NCBI GenBank assembly: GCA_001598975.1
Contig: BBXU01003024.1
Span: 1 to 63,119, forward strand
DNA length: 63,119 nt
From: Parachlorella kessleri
Lineage: Eukaryota; Chlorophyta; Trebouxiophyceae; Chlorellales; Chlorellaceae
Direction: 5' to 3'
The translations under genes were made by a program, and so were the position numbers. The notes beneath the pieces are model-generated. The model made no database searches. It was not told where the DNA came from and was given only the letters and a program-made list of their open reading frames with translations. Below are positions 41,490 to 52,675 of the stretch, piece after piece. Position 1 is the stretch's first letter. Each line of letters opens with the position of its first letter.

Positions 41490-42463
41490 TCAGTCCAGCT
41501 CTAGACGCATCTTGTAAGCGCTCCTGCCAGGGGCATAGTAGTCCTGCATGAGCCGGGTGCAGAGCGAACTTGGGGTTGGACATAGGGCCACCACCTGTGA
41601 TGGTAGCCAAGGGCGGTGGCCGGACAGCGCCTAGCAACCCACTGCAGAGCAGCGTGCACTCCAGTCAGGGTGCCCTGCGTAAACCACCCTTTGCAAGCAC
41701 CGCCTCCAGGGTAGCCGACGCCACTGAACATACCCCAAGATGTGCTGCCCACTAACCCTAAACCCTAAAAAGACCCACACAGTCTCCCATCCAGGAAATC
41801 CCCACGTCTTGACTTGTTGCACATGCAAGGCACCCACCTGCAGCTCGGCTTCCACTGCAAACCCCAGAGACCTGTACAGCCCCACCGCCGCGGTGTTGCC
41901 TGGATCCACGTGCAGACTGCAGCTGCCCACCCGCCGCTCCCGTCTTGCCGTCTCAACCGCCGCCCGAACCAGTGACCGGCCGATGCCCTGGCGCCGCAGG
42001 TTGTCTCGCACAGCGAGCTTGGCGATGTGGGCTGCCAGGCCGTTGGTGGTATACACGATGTATGCGGCCACCTGGGAGTCGTGGGTGACGTAGAGGAGCA
42101 CGCAGTTGCGCCGGACCGCCTCCTTGCTGAACAAGCCTGCCGGGGGAGGCAGCAATGGGCGAATGCGTTGGCGTGAAGAGTGTGGGCAGCATCTGTGACA
42201 GCCCAAAGCTGGGCGTGGCGGTGGGTTTAGCCATGTCAGGCCGGTGCCCGAACCGCCACAGCTCAGCTGATAGCACAGACCAAAGTGAAGCTTCCCAGTA
42301 GTCGAGTTGGGCAACAGCCGCTGCTGGCACAACATTGCTTACCAGTCCAGGAGTCGGCTTTCTTGAATAGCCGCTTCTCTAGAGACTCCAGCTGCTGCAG
42401 CACCACTTGGTCTTTACCAGGCACCAGCCGCTTCACTGCCCGCGCCTGAACGCTACTCGAAGT
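41490..42463 (-). CDS. GNAT-family N-acetyltransferase (5' end unresolved)
   Basis: Acetyl-CoA-dependent acetyltransferase, probably acting on protein N-termini or on an amine; the substrate is not predictable. Exons 42463-42343, 42136-41838 and 41543-41490 close in phase (157 aa plus a missing N-terminus). The GNAT fold is clear: AAYIVYTTNGLAAHIAKLAV, the acetyl-CoA loop RRQGIGRSLVRAAV, SLHVDPGNTAAVGLYRSLGF and the C-terminal DYYAPGRSAYKMRLELD, the last typical of NAA-type enzymes. Upstream, an ATG at 42499 lies in the same frame, but an in-frame TAG at 42475-42473 separates it from the first exon, so the true start is unknown. The TRF4-like gene begins only 162 bp downstream on the same strand. 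Confidence 0.85.
41751..41771 (+). repeat. Short interstitial telomere-like repeat
   Basis: CTAACCCTAAACCCTAAAAA holds two adjacent CCCTAAA units, the plant and Chlorella telomere repeat, inside an intron of the acetyltransferase gene. A looser patch (CCCTAAACC...CCCTAAACCCCTAAACCC) is at about 32950-32990 in a GrpE intron. Confidence 0.7.
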
Positions 42464-42849
42464 CTGCAAAAGCTACACAGGCACCTCGGTGTCCGCCATG
42501 GACAACTCACACAAGGTACACGGTTTTGCATGATCGCCCATGCACATCGCCTGACGCCCCCACCTTGGTGGACGGCTGATGCTGAGCAGACAGGTTCAAG
42601 CAACTCATCAGTGATAAGGCTTCTATCTTGGCATTTCTATCGATGCTAGCGCCCTAGTTTTCCTGGCAGTTTGCCAGCCGAGCACCCGCCACCTGGGTGA
42701 TCCTTGAGGGCCGCGTCTGCTGTCCCCGGTGCAGTTTAACAGGTAGTAAGGGGGATCCCCTGACCAAAAAGCCAAGGCGCCAGAGTCGGGGACATCATGC
42801 GCTAGAGCCTCTTCGACGCACCCCGTGCTTTACGGTTCAGCCCAGCGCT
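42464..42849. other. Divergent region between GNAT and GID2-like genes
   Basis: This region should contain the missing 5' exon of the acetyltransferase and both promoters. Apart from the MADTEVPV-stop frame at 42499-42473 nothing can be assigned. Confidence 0.4.
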
Positions 42850-45800
42850 ATGGGCAGTGAGGCCGTGGATTCCACCCTGAAAGAGGTGGAGCGGGTGGCC
42901 AAGAAGCAGAAAACATGCGCCAGCAAGACGAGCGAGACCCTTTCCAAGCTGATCAAGGCGAGCCGACACTCCCTGCTTGATCTCTTGGAGAGCTGGCGTG
43001 GTCATCTCTTCTCCCCTCAATACCCGTGTGCCCAACCTGCACATATCCCATGGAACGGGCGACTCTACTTCTGCAGGTGCTGGACCGAGCCAGGCTGGTG
43101 GCGGAGGCAGAAGACGCGGCTGCTAGCGCCGCTCCGGCGTTGGCGGCGCTGGAGGCAGAACTGGTTTCCCTGGATGCCTCCAAGCAGCTGGCGGATCAGA
43201 CAAAGGAGCTTCATGGAGCAGTCGGCAAGCTAGGCAAGGTATGGTCACTGCTTCTTTTACCGGCAGGGCAAAGCTACGAAGCGGTGCCGCGATGATTTTG
43301 CTGAATAAGTATAAGCAGCCGGAAATCAGGCCAAGGAGCTAATTGGCGCTGTCAGCCTGCTGGGCAAGGTTTGACCTAGGGAAAGGAATAACAGTGAGGT
43401 TTGCAGAGCTAGCCTCATATAATACTTCCAACCAAGCAGCCCAAGCCAGCCCACCACAGCTCAGGCTTGGTTTGGTGATTGCCTTGGTGTCCCATGATGT
43501 TCATAGAAGTATTGAAGAAGCATCAAGCATGGCTGAAATAGGTTGCCAAGCTGTAGAGCACTGAGCTGTAGAGCACTGAGCTTTAGAGCACTGAGCTGTA
43601 GAGCACTGAGCTGGTAGACACAGAGTTCTACATGCCTGCCAACCCTGGCCAGCTTGTTAGGGGGGCTGTGGGCTGCGCGTGAGATGCCATAACCCCCCAC
43701 CCCCTCCTCCTCCCCGCTCCCCTCATCGTCCACGTTGTCTGACGTCGGGCCTACATCTCACTGTGCCACTGCCAGCAATGTTTGTATGGCTGCCTGCCCC
43801 ATTGCTGGGTGGCTGTCATCAGCCACAAGCCGCCCAGGTGCGAGCTGACTTACCTGCATACCCTCATGTCCGCTTGGCGCCAGGCTGTGGACCGCTTCTT
43901 CTCCACCGATGTGTGCAAGGCTGCACGGGACGTGGAGCTGGACAAGGAGGCGCTCAACCAGGTGGGTTGTAGAAGGGCTGCTGTGACTAATCATGGTAGG
44001 CAGTGGACCTTCAGCTGGGTGGGATAACCTGGGGAGGAACCCCGCCTGGAGCTGGCAGCCTCCTGGACGAACTCAGATCGACGTGCACTTATAAGGGCAG
44101 CGGGACAGCCTAGTGGGCCACTGCCTGTCTAAGTCAAATATTGCTGGGTTGTGGTCGTGAAGAGGCTGCTTAATATGGCATCTTGCTTTGCTTGGCTTGA
44201 GTCCACACAATGGCCTGCCTGTAACCTTGCTGCCCTGGGTCATCTTTGCCTTGCCCCTTTCCAAGATGCCTGTCCCCGCTGCTGCTGTTTGGCTGAGCAG
44301 GTGGTAGCGGAGCACCTGTACCATGAAGGGCAGTTTGAGATCGGCGACTGCTTTGTGCGGGAGGCGGGGCTGGTGCAGGGGGAGCAGCTGAAGCGGCCAT
44401 ACGCCTCCATGCATGCCGTGCTGGAACAGGTGGGCGGTGGGAAGGGTGGGTGGTGCCGGTAGGGGTTCAGGGGACGGCACAGACAGGAAGCAAGAAGGGA
44501 GTGAACGCAAGGAATTGGCTGCTTGTGACGGATTCGGGCCAGCTCTAGCGGTCATTGCTGAAGCTGTACAGAGCAGATACACAGTCTGGTGGGATCCTCT
44601 GTCCACGGAGGCTCACAGCCTGCTTGTTGCTTTTCAGGCAGATGCGACATCTTTGCCCAGCTGCCTTTGGCCCCATGGAGTGTTGGCTTGGCTTGCTCTT
44701 CTGCTTGCAGGGGCAGCAGCGGGGCTTGAATCTTGCGCTGGCCTGGGTGGGACAGCCCGGCCCGGGTGCTGGCTTGTGCAAGCAGGTTGTGCTGTTTGCT
44801 GTGGCTGCAGATCCACCAGCGTGACCTGGGCCCTGCGCTGGAGTGGGTGAGGGAGCACCGGCACCAGTTAGGTGGCGGGCGGCCTTCTGCTTTCGAGTTC
44901 TCCCTTCACCAGCTGGCGTTCCTGCAGGCGCTACAGGATAGGGGTGAGTAAGCGAGTGACCCCACTGGGGCCTGTTCTGGCGATTGGGTGAGGGAGGGAT
45001 GAGGGCGGGGCTAGCGGGCAGGTGGGGGCTTCCAGGTTGATCTTGCTTTACAGAATGGCAATCCTGCTGGCACATGGCGGCGTAGGCGAGTCTCTTAGTG
45101 CCTGTTGCCTGTGTTGGCAGGGCAGAGTGGGCATAAGCGTTTGAGAGCACAGCGCGTGCCGTGCTGGACTGGTGTAGGTGGCTGGGCGTGCGGAAGTATA
45201 TGCCTTGTGAGGATTACATTCGTGCCTATAGTTTATCATTTACACAAAGTCGGCTAGGAAGTGAGTGCGAGCGCCTCAGCAGCGAGCTCCACTGGGAGAG
45301 GTTTGCAGCTACCTAGTACATGAGGCCGGTCTGCCTGCATGGCCAATTGACCACATGCATATCCTGGGCACACCGCTGAGCCTGCCATTTCCCGGCCGTG
45401 GCAGGTCAGAACGCGGCGCTGGCGTATGCTCGTGCCCACTTCCCGCCCTTTCAGCACACACACCTGGCTCAGATACAGCGGCTGATGGGCGCGCTGTGCT
45501 TCGCCGGCAGAGGCGCAGGAGTGGGAACCGGCCCCTTGCAACAGGTAAGCCTGCGTGTGGGTTGCCTTCGTATTTGCTGTACGCCATTTGCTGGCCGATG
45601 CCCTCTTTGCTGTCCCTCTACGGTCTCTTAACCACCGGTGCGTCTGAAGTTTGCCCCTCCATTCTCTGGCTGTGCTGTGTTACTGATGCCTATGTATATG
45701 CCTTTCCGGCCTGGCTTTCAGCAGGCTGTCAAGCAGCCGGCCCGGCTAAGTTCTGGGCCATATGCCCACCTGTTCAACCTGGAGGACTTGTGGGGAGCCG

Positions 45801-47035
45801 TGGCAAGGGATTTTGTGCGGCAGAGCTGTGCGCTGCTGGGCCAGGTGGGTGATGGCAGGGTATACGCCGTGGAAAGGTTGGTAGTGTGTCACAGGTTGCA
45901 CCCATCAAGGTAGCGTGCCTGCTGCCTGGCGTGCAAGAGGGAGCACGAGAAGAAAATCGCATTCTGAGAGGCACTCCTGCATTGTAACCTGCGGACTAGC
46001 GTCCTTGTATGATTAGGGTAGTTGCCTCGAGTACTTGTAACGCAGGGGACTAGCCTCCCAATGTGTGTCCTACAATGCAGAGCACAACCTGCAAGCCGCC
46101 CTAGCGCCCCCACCCACCTGTCCCTCCTGCTGAGGCTGCCATGCAAGGACCTTGATGGCACGCTGCCGGCCACGCCAGCCCATCAGCGCGCAATATCTGC
46201 TACAAGCCCAACAGCAAGCATCTGTAACCCCTGCCCTTGCCCCTGCAGGCCCAGGACAGCCCGCTGCTGGTCACTGTCGCGGCTGGCTCCGCGGCCCTCC
46301 CCACCTTGCTGAAGCTGGCCAGCGTTGTGGCGCTGGCGGCCCCCACCGCTGCCGAGCTGGCAGCGGGCGGGGCAGGCGCCGGCGGGGAGGGCGAGGAAGC
46401 CCCCAGCTTACCGGTGGAGATCCCCCTGGGCCGCGAGTTTGTGTTTCACTCCATCTTTGCGTGCCCCGTGTCGCGCGAGCAGGTGGGCTGTGGGCCAGGA
46501 CTGCAGGTCACTCCTGACACTTGGTGGGCATGCACTCTGGGGGAAAAGTCAGGCGGTGGGGTGACCCGCGGGAAGTGAACACTGTGGAGTCGGCCTCTGC
46601 CATGCCGGCCAAGCGCATCCTGGCTCACCACTTACGTGCCCGTATTACACTCATTTTACTTGCGTCCCAGGGGTCACCACATTGGCACTGACAGAGCCTC
46701 CGATGCTGATGCTGCCGTCCGGGGAGGGCGTTGGCTTCAGGTCACATAGCTGTGCAGGGGTCGTCAGTGGCTAGGATCGATGCTTGGACTCTGAGAGCTT
46801 AGCAGCCAAAGTGCGTCGCCCACAGATCGGCTGCCCGTCCATTGCCTCCCTGCTGCTGCTCTTGCAGAGCAGCGCCGGCAACCCGCCCTGGATGCTGCCC
46901 TGCGGCCACGTCATCTGCAAGCAGAGCGTGCTCAAGATAGCCAAGGCGGCCACCCGGCCCTTCAAGTGCCCTTACTGCCCCCAAGAGGCCACGCCCGGCC
47001 AGTGCAAGGAGATCATCTTCCCAGACATGGAGTAG
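42850..47035 (+). CDS. RMND5/GID2-type CTLH-CRA-RING E3 ligase subunit
   Basis: Catalytic-module subunit of the CTLH/GID ubiquitin ligase. Nine exons give 424 aa: 42850-42957, 43077-43238, 43884-43961, 44301-44429, 44811-44943, 45405-45544, 45722-45844, 46249-46482, 46868-47035. The first intron needs a GC donor (ATCAAG|GCGAGC); everything else is GT-AG. The N-terminus (KEVERVAKKQKTCASKT) and the coiled region match plant RMD5 homologues. VVAEHLYHEGQFEIGDCFV is the LisH/CTLH start, HQRDLGPALEWVREHR is CTLH, and QNAALAYARAHFPPF begins CRA. The last exons carry the GID-type RING: FACPVSREQ, NPPWMLPCGHVICKQS, FKCPYCPQEA. Two TGTAA signals follow at about 47272 and 47280. Confidence 0.92.
43322..43375 (+). 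repeat. Diverged copy of GID2-like exon-2 end and donor
   Basis: It reads AKELIGAVSLLGK followed by GTTTGA, paralleling the true exon end TKELHGAVGKLGK followed by GTATGG at 43195-43244. Nucleotide identity is about 70%. It is flanked on its left by CAG and could be a usable 39-bp cassette exon, in frame. Confidence 0.5.
43549..43614 (+). repeat. 15-bp tandem repeat, four copies
   Basis: AGCTGTAGAGCACTG is repeated four times, the third copy with G changed to T, followed by a partial copy. It lies in an intron of the GID2-like gene. Confidence 0.9.
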
Positions 47036-48092
47036 CCTAGGCCACTGGAGTCGCGCTTTGCGGGGGTCGCCCTCCGCACACATAGTCTGTTGGGAGTTTG
47101 GGAGTGCTACGGCACAAACTCTGTTGACTATTATAGTTTTTTTTGTTATGGTGTTCTAACGGGGTGCAGGGCAGGGCATTGTGACTAGCGATGGCTCCTC
47201 AAGAGGTGGTCAGTGGGACCCACCAGCGCCCTCGTCCCAACCTTGCTCGGTTTCCCCGCTGTGCTCTTCACTTGTAAAGCTGTAAAGTAGCAGGACTAGG
47301 CTTGTAAATGTTATCAGGTTTTGCAGGTAGTGCTACGTGATGGGCAAGAGACGTTGCGAGGCAGCAGAACTTGTGAGGTTGGAAACTTGACTGAGAGCGG
47401 AACTTCTGCATGGAACCTAGGAGCATGGCCCCGGCATGGAATGGGTGCAGAGGCCTTGAGCGTACTGTTGTTTTTGGGGGGCTGCAAGAGCCATCAAGTA
47501 CAGTGCTCAAGTGTGTACTGCAAGGCTTACCCCGGCAAGTTTGCACACCTGATTGCCCTGTCTGCCTATGTTTCCTAAAAGTCAGATGGCAACCGCAGTG
47601 TGAGTTTGGTTTTGGTCTTGCTATTTAATACCTAGACGTGGCTAGCAGTGTGGTATACCCTCTCAGGCTGATTTGCATCTGCCCTTTGGGCCAGGCCTGG
47701 AGCCTGTAGAAACCACTGGTGTTGCTCTTGTAAGTGAGACGAAAGTCAGACGAAACGATAGGGCGGTTTTAAGGCTAGCACATGGAAAAGGAGGGTCTAT
47801 GGGCCCGGATGTCGAGCAGCATCCATGGCAGCATCTGACTTGGCATTGCAGGACACCCGGGTACGATTCCGTAAAAGACCCCTGCCTGGTGTGTTGTGGG
47901 AAGGTACATCTCTAAGCGCACCTAGCAGCTTCAAGTCTGCTGTTACCGATGGACAGCAGAGGATCATCCTAGCAGAGCATCTGGTGTGCTTGAGCTTTAT
48001 TCTTGACCAGTTTGCATCGTTGGGAGTCGCATCAGCTCGGTACCGCCTAAACTGTATCTTTTGGACAGTGGGAGGAGCAGTGTGCGGCAGAG
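47036..48092. other. Intergenic region
   Basis: This is the 3' UTR of the GID2-like gene (TGTAA near 47272, 47280 and 47303) and the promoter region of the CBS-domain gene. It has no convincing exon; open frames here lack motifs and splice partners. Confidence 0.45.
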
Positions 48093-51000
48093 ATGGCCAA
48101 CCCTGACCATGCAGCGGCCGTAAGGGCCCTGCTGACTTCCACAGCGCTCAGCGAGCTACTTAAGTGAGCAAGTTTTTCTGCCACTGGGGTTTGGTGTGCA
48201 AGGCCAGTTCCACGACCGTCCTGCTGAGGCTGTTTGCAGGAACCAGCATGTCATCACAGTTAAGGACTCCTCGTCGGTGGACCAGACGCTCAGGGTGCGT
48301 GCTAATAAAACTACTGAGCCGTGGTTTTGGCAGTTGGTGATAAGAATACTACCCTCATCAAAGGGCAAAGCAAGGACCTGGCGCCAGCTTTACTTGCTGG
48401 CTGTCCTCGCTCGTTGAGGGCAGGCCGTCGGTCGGTGTTGGGTCCTTCCAGCGGGAGCAAGCCCAGGACAGTTGCCTTGTTTGCACACGCACACATGCTC
48501 TCCTAGAACTGCCTTCTCAGCTTTGCTATGTTGTATCTGTGCGTGCACTGCAGGTGCTGGCAGCGCACCGCATCCTGTCCGCCCCGGTCGTGTCGACTGC
48601 CACGGAAGGCAGGGAGCACCCCGACTCCGCAGAACCATCAGAGCGCACCAAGGATGTGGCGGGCTTCATTGACATCCGCGACATCCTGTCCAGCTTCCTG
48701 CAAGGTCGGCTGCCGGCGGCTGGGGGTTGTTGAGCTAGTATTGCACTGGAGGCCGCGAGCGGCCGTGGTGTGGGAGGCGATAGTGGGGTGGGGCATGCTT
48801 TACAACTTGCTAAGCTGGGATGGCAGGCACACCCCCTCGTGCGTAGGTATGTAGTGCCTGAGTGCTGGATCCTGCAGTGCTGTGCTATGAGCAGAGTTTG
48901 ATGGTGAGCCGGTGAGCTGACACCTGCCGGGGATGGTCAAGCGGATGCCTGGGTGGCGTTTACCTCTGCTCCTCTTTTGGGTGTTTTTCCTGCAGAGGTG
49001 CGTCCGGCATGCCTGGCACCTTCTCATCTTCCTCCTTGTTGTTTGGGGTTCTGCAGAGGTGGGTGTTGGGGAGCTGAAGGAGGCAAAGATGCTCAAGCGG
49101 ATGCGCATCCTGGAGGAAGCCGGGGCGAGGTTTGCGGGCAAATGCATTAAAGACCTCAAGTCGCTAGGTGGGTGAGCGGGTGGTTAGTGTGCAGCATGGG
49201 GCGGAGGGATTGGAGGTGGGGTGATGTTTTTTGGGAGCAGATGTCGGGAGGAGGGATGTGGGTGGGGGGAGGTCGGGTGGGTGTGCCAGGGACCTGTTGT
49301 GCATGGTGGGTGCACTTTGTCCTCTTGATGTTTCACGGTGCGGGGTGAATGGGTTGGAGGTTGGGAGCTGAGGGGCGGGGGGTATGGAGGTCATGTTGTG
49401 TTATACGCAAGCTGGGGCCTTTGTTGGGGAGAAGGCCACATGCCCGGCGTGTGGACCGGGGGCACGGCTTGGGATGCCTGCTTGCGACTAGTATTCTTTT
49501 TGTGTACGTACAGTAACATTCCTTGAGGCGCAGGGTACCTTGCGGCAGCTGTTCAGGCCTCGCAGGAGGCAGGGCGGCTAGGAAAGGGCAGTTTTCTTCC
49601 ATGCTGCTGGGCATTTGTCAGGGGTTGGCGGGAGGGTCATGTTGGTGGGCTAATGGCCGCTTCTGGCACTGCATAGACCTGCTTGTGCTGGCTGACCATC
49701 TTCTGTGGTGCTGAGTGTACCAGAGGTGTAGCTAGTGAATCTTGGTGTACTTTCAGCAGTATAGCCTCCCAAGCATTTCTCTGACATGCGGTCGGGGCGT
49801 TTGTGCAGGCAGCGACGGCTGGTTCTACAGCTTGACCGCCGCGCCCCGCACCACGCTGCGTGACATCATCCATGACGGCTTTCTGCACCCAACTCAGAAC
49901 AAGTGCGTGCCTGGAATGTTGCGGAAGGGACGTCAGAGTGGAGGTGGCGACAGCAGCCGGCCAGCTCAGACATGGGGCAGCTTGCCTGTCTCGCGTTGTC
50001 TTAGTGGTGTTGTCGCTGCCCCTTGCGACAGAGATGGGATGTTGTAGGCGGAGCGTCTTCCCATGCTCCGTTCATGGTTGCTGGCTAGAACTGCTCTCGC
50101 TTCCTTATCCTGGCTTGAAAGGGGCCCTCTTCTGCCTGCCGGCTTGCCTGGCGTGCAGGGCCACCTTTGGCGGCACGCGGCAGCGGCCGGTGGTGCACCG
50201 ACTTGCGCTGCACGACGATGACGGGCAGCTGACTAACATCGTGTCACAGTCAGACGTGGTCAAGTGAGACGCAATGCCGCTGCCTGTGGTGGAGGTCCTA
50301 CTGACTTGCCTGTTACTTCCCAGCGCGTGTACTGGGTGCAGCAGTCCCAGCTGATGTGTATGTGGCTGTAGGGCGGCTGGCAAAGGGATCACAGCTAGAT
50401 GGTGGTCGGTACCTTGAAACACCGGTGACTGTGGAGGCAACATGACCCTTTCTAGATATGTCCCCTTGTTGTTTAACTGGCCGAACCCCTTCTGTTGGCG
50501 GGTCTGGCGCTTGGGATGTTGATGTTGTGGTGGTTTACGTCCTTGCAAAACGGTTTGGGCCTGCCCTACACAACACGCCCCAGACTTCACCCCTTCCTAC
50601 GCGCTGGACCCCGTTAAGAGTGACGTCTGGTGCCCTGGGGTTCCTCCTGATGTGCCAGGTTCCTGTACGAGCACATTGATGAGCTGGGCCCCATGGCGGA
50701 CGCCACCGTGCAGGAGCTGGGCTTTGTGACGGGCACAGTCATCACGGTGAGCCATCGGGCTCGTCACGCTGCCTGCGTTGTTTGGACTGGCAGTTTGATG
50801 GCGTGGGTGTGACAGTGCAGGAAGTGGGCATGGGTAACGGCAGTAACATAGGGTGAGGCAGTAGCATAGGGTGTGGCATGCCGCTTGCCGGCAGGTAGGG
50901 GCATGGCTTCCCAAGGGCTTGCTTGATGTTTAATAGCCACAAAGGACCCTCCCAGTGCCAGCCCGCTGGTTGGGGGTGTGCATGAGGTGCTAAACTTGCA

Positions 51001-52675
51001 GTTCAAGTTGGGAAGATGGGATCAGCCAATGCTGCTGCCTACGGTTGAACCTGGGCTCCTGGAGGTGCATCGAGGCCCTGCTGACTTGGCCCTGTTGTGC
51101 CCATGTCTTTTGCTTGCCTGCCGACCCCCCCATGGATCTGCACAGGTGGCTTGAGAGCAACGAGTGCACGGACAAGCCATGTTGTACGTATGCCCTGACA
51201 CCTTCCCCGCAGGTGCGGCCGGATACCCCGGCGCTGGATGCCATGATCCTCATGGAGGCGCGCAACATCAGCGCCGTGGCCGTGGTGGCCGCCTCCGGAT
51301 CCATCATCGCCAACTTCTCCATCTCAGAGCTCAGGTGGGTGGTGGTGGGTTTCAGCGGTTGTGTGTGTGGTGGGTGGGGGGGGGGGGGGGGGGTCGCACT
51401 GGACGTCAGCAGTGGTGCCTTGCAATAAATGCGGTTTTCGCACCATCGTTACCTGCAATGCCAAAACTGGCATGGTCGCATGTGGAGCGCAATCGAGCGG
51501 GGTAACCCGCTGCGGGTCACAGGCTGGGCAGGCCGTGTCATGCTCAAGGGGTTCCGTGCGCCTGGCAAACACTGCCTGTTGGAAAACAGGGCAGGGACTG
51601 GTAAATGGCACTTGTGTCGTGCCGGAGTCACTGCGCAAGTGCAAACTCCAACCGAGCCTCGCTCGTCCCTAGGTGGAACCTGCCCCTCCTCTACTCAGAA
51701 ATGCTCGCCAAAAAATGTACTCCATGCGGCCCCATGTGTCCTTGCCCCGTGGCACAGGACCATTGTGTCGGAGCACTTTGGCTCCCTGTCGCTGCCTGTG
51801 GGCGAGTTCCTGGCGCTGGAGCACGGCACTGAGTACGCGGGGTACGCCATCATGAAGGAGGATACTGAGACCATTGAGGTGGGCCGTGGGTTCTGTGTCC
51901 TAGCCGCGGGGCCAGAAGAGTTGAGCTGTGTTGTGAGGGTGGGTCAGCACCCTGAAGGAGGGCACGGAAACCATCAAGGTGGGCTGGGGGTTTGGTGTCC
52001 TAGCCGCGGGGCCAGAGTAGTTGAGCTGTGTTGTGAGGGTGGGTCAGCATCTTGTAGGAGGACATGGCAATACTGATGGAAACCCTGTGGTGAGGGGGGG
52101 GAGGAAGCTCGCCTGATTCAGCGGCTGACCATCGCCAGCTGCATGATGCATCTGTGCTGTGACCCTTGTGCGCTTGCATGCCTGTCCAGAGCACGCCCGC
52201 AGCGCGGTTTGCGCACGACCGCAACCTGCGGCGGCGTGAATCCAACCCCGGCTATGAGGTGGGCCAGCAGCTCATCACCTGCAGGTGGGTTGAAAGTGGG
52301 GGAAGACGGGTGGGCATGGGGTGAAGGGGGGGGAAAGTCGGGTTGGCGTGGGTGAAGGAGCTGTTTGTGCAGAACATTGCAATGTTCCGCCAGCAAGTCG
52401 ATGACAAGCCTGGCATAGCTGCTGCGACCTGCCGCACCCCCCAGCTGCGTACCCCTTCCCTCCCCGCCCTGCTGCCCGCCGCCAGACCCCAACCCCCGCT
52501 GTGACCTGCCCGCCGCGCTGTGCCTGCCGTCCGCAGCCCCGAGGCCACGTTCGCTGAGGTCCTGGACAAGCTGGTGCACAACCGGCTGCACCGCGTGTAC
52601 GTCTGCAGCGAGGGCCTGGTGCCCACGGGGGTGGTCACATTGACAGACATTCTGCGCAAGCTGGTGGAGGCCTAG
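48093..52675 (+). CDS. Four-CBS-motif protein, SNF4/AMPK-gamma-like
   Basis: Probably a nucleotide-sensing regulatory subunit; the AMPK-gamma/PV42 affinity is inferred from the four-CBS layout. Eleven exons close in phase: 48093-48163, 48240-48294, 48554-48704, 49057-49167, 49809-49902, 50159-50263, 50659-50746, 51213-51334, 51758-51878, 52190-52284, 52537-52675. The product is 383 aa. CBS1 is VITVKDSSSVDQTLR to AGFIDIRDILSSFL; CBS2 is YSLTAAPRTTLRDII to QLTNIVSQSDVVKFL; CBS3 is VRPDTPALDAMILMEARNIS to GSIIANFSISELR; CBS4 is SPEATFAEVLDKLVHNRLHR to TGVVTLTDILRKLVEA, the C-terminus. No kinase or transporter domain is attached. The start ATG is the first in frame of an exon whose upstream sequence is not obviously coding. 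A 100-bp tandem repeat straddles the donor of exon 9. Confidence 0.88.
51375..51394 (+). repeat. Poly-G run in CBS-gene intron
   Basis: About nineteen consecutive guanines follow a GTGGGTG segment just inside the intron after exon 8. It is a simple-sequence tract. Confidence 0.85.
51854..52080 (+). repeat. 100-bp tandem repeat across an exon-intron border
   Basis: Unit 1 (51854-51953) starts with the last 25 bases of exon 9 (encoding KEDTETIE), then the donor GTGGGC and 69 bases of intron. Unit 2 (51954-52053) repeats all of this with few changes and would encode KEGTETIK before an intact GTGGGC donor. A partial third unit begins at 52054. The period is exactly 100 bp. Confidence 0.9.
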
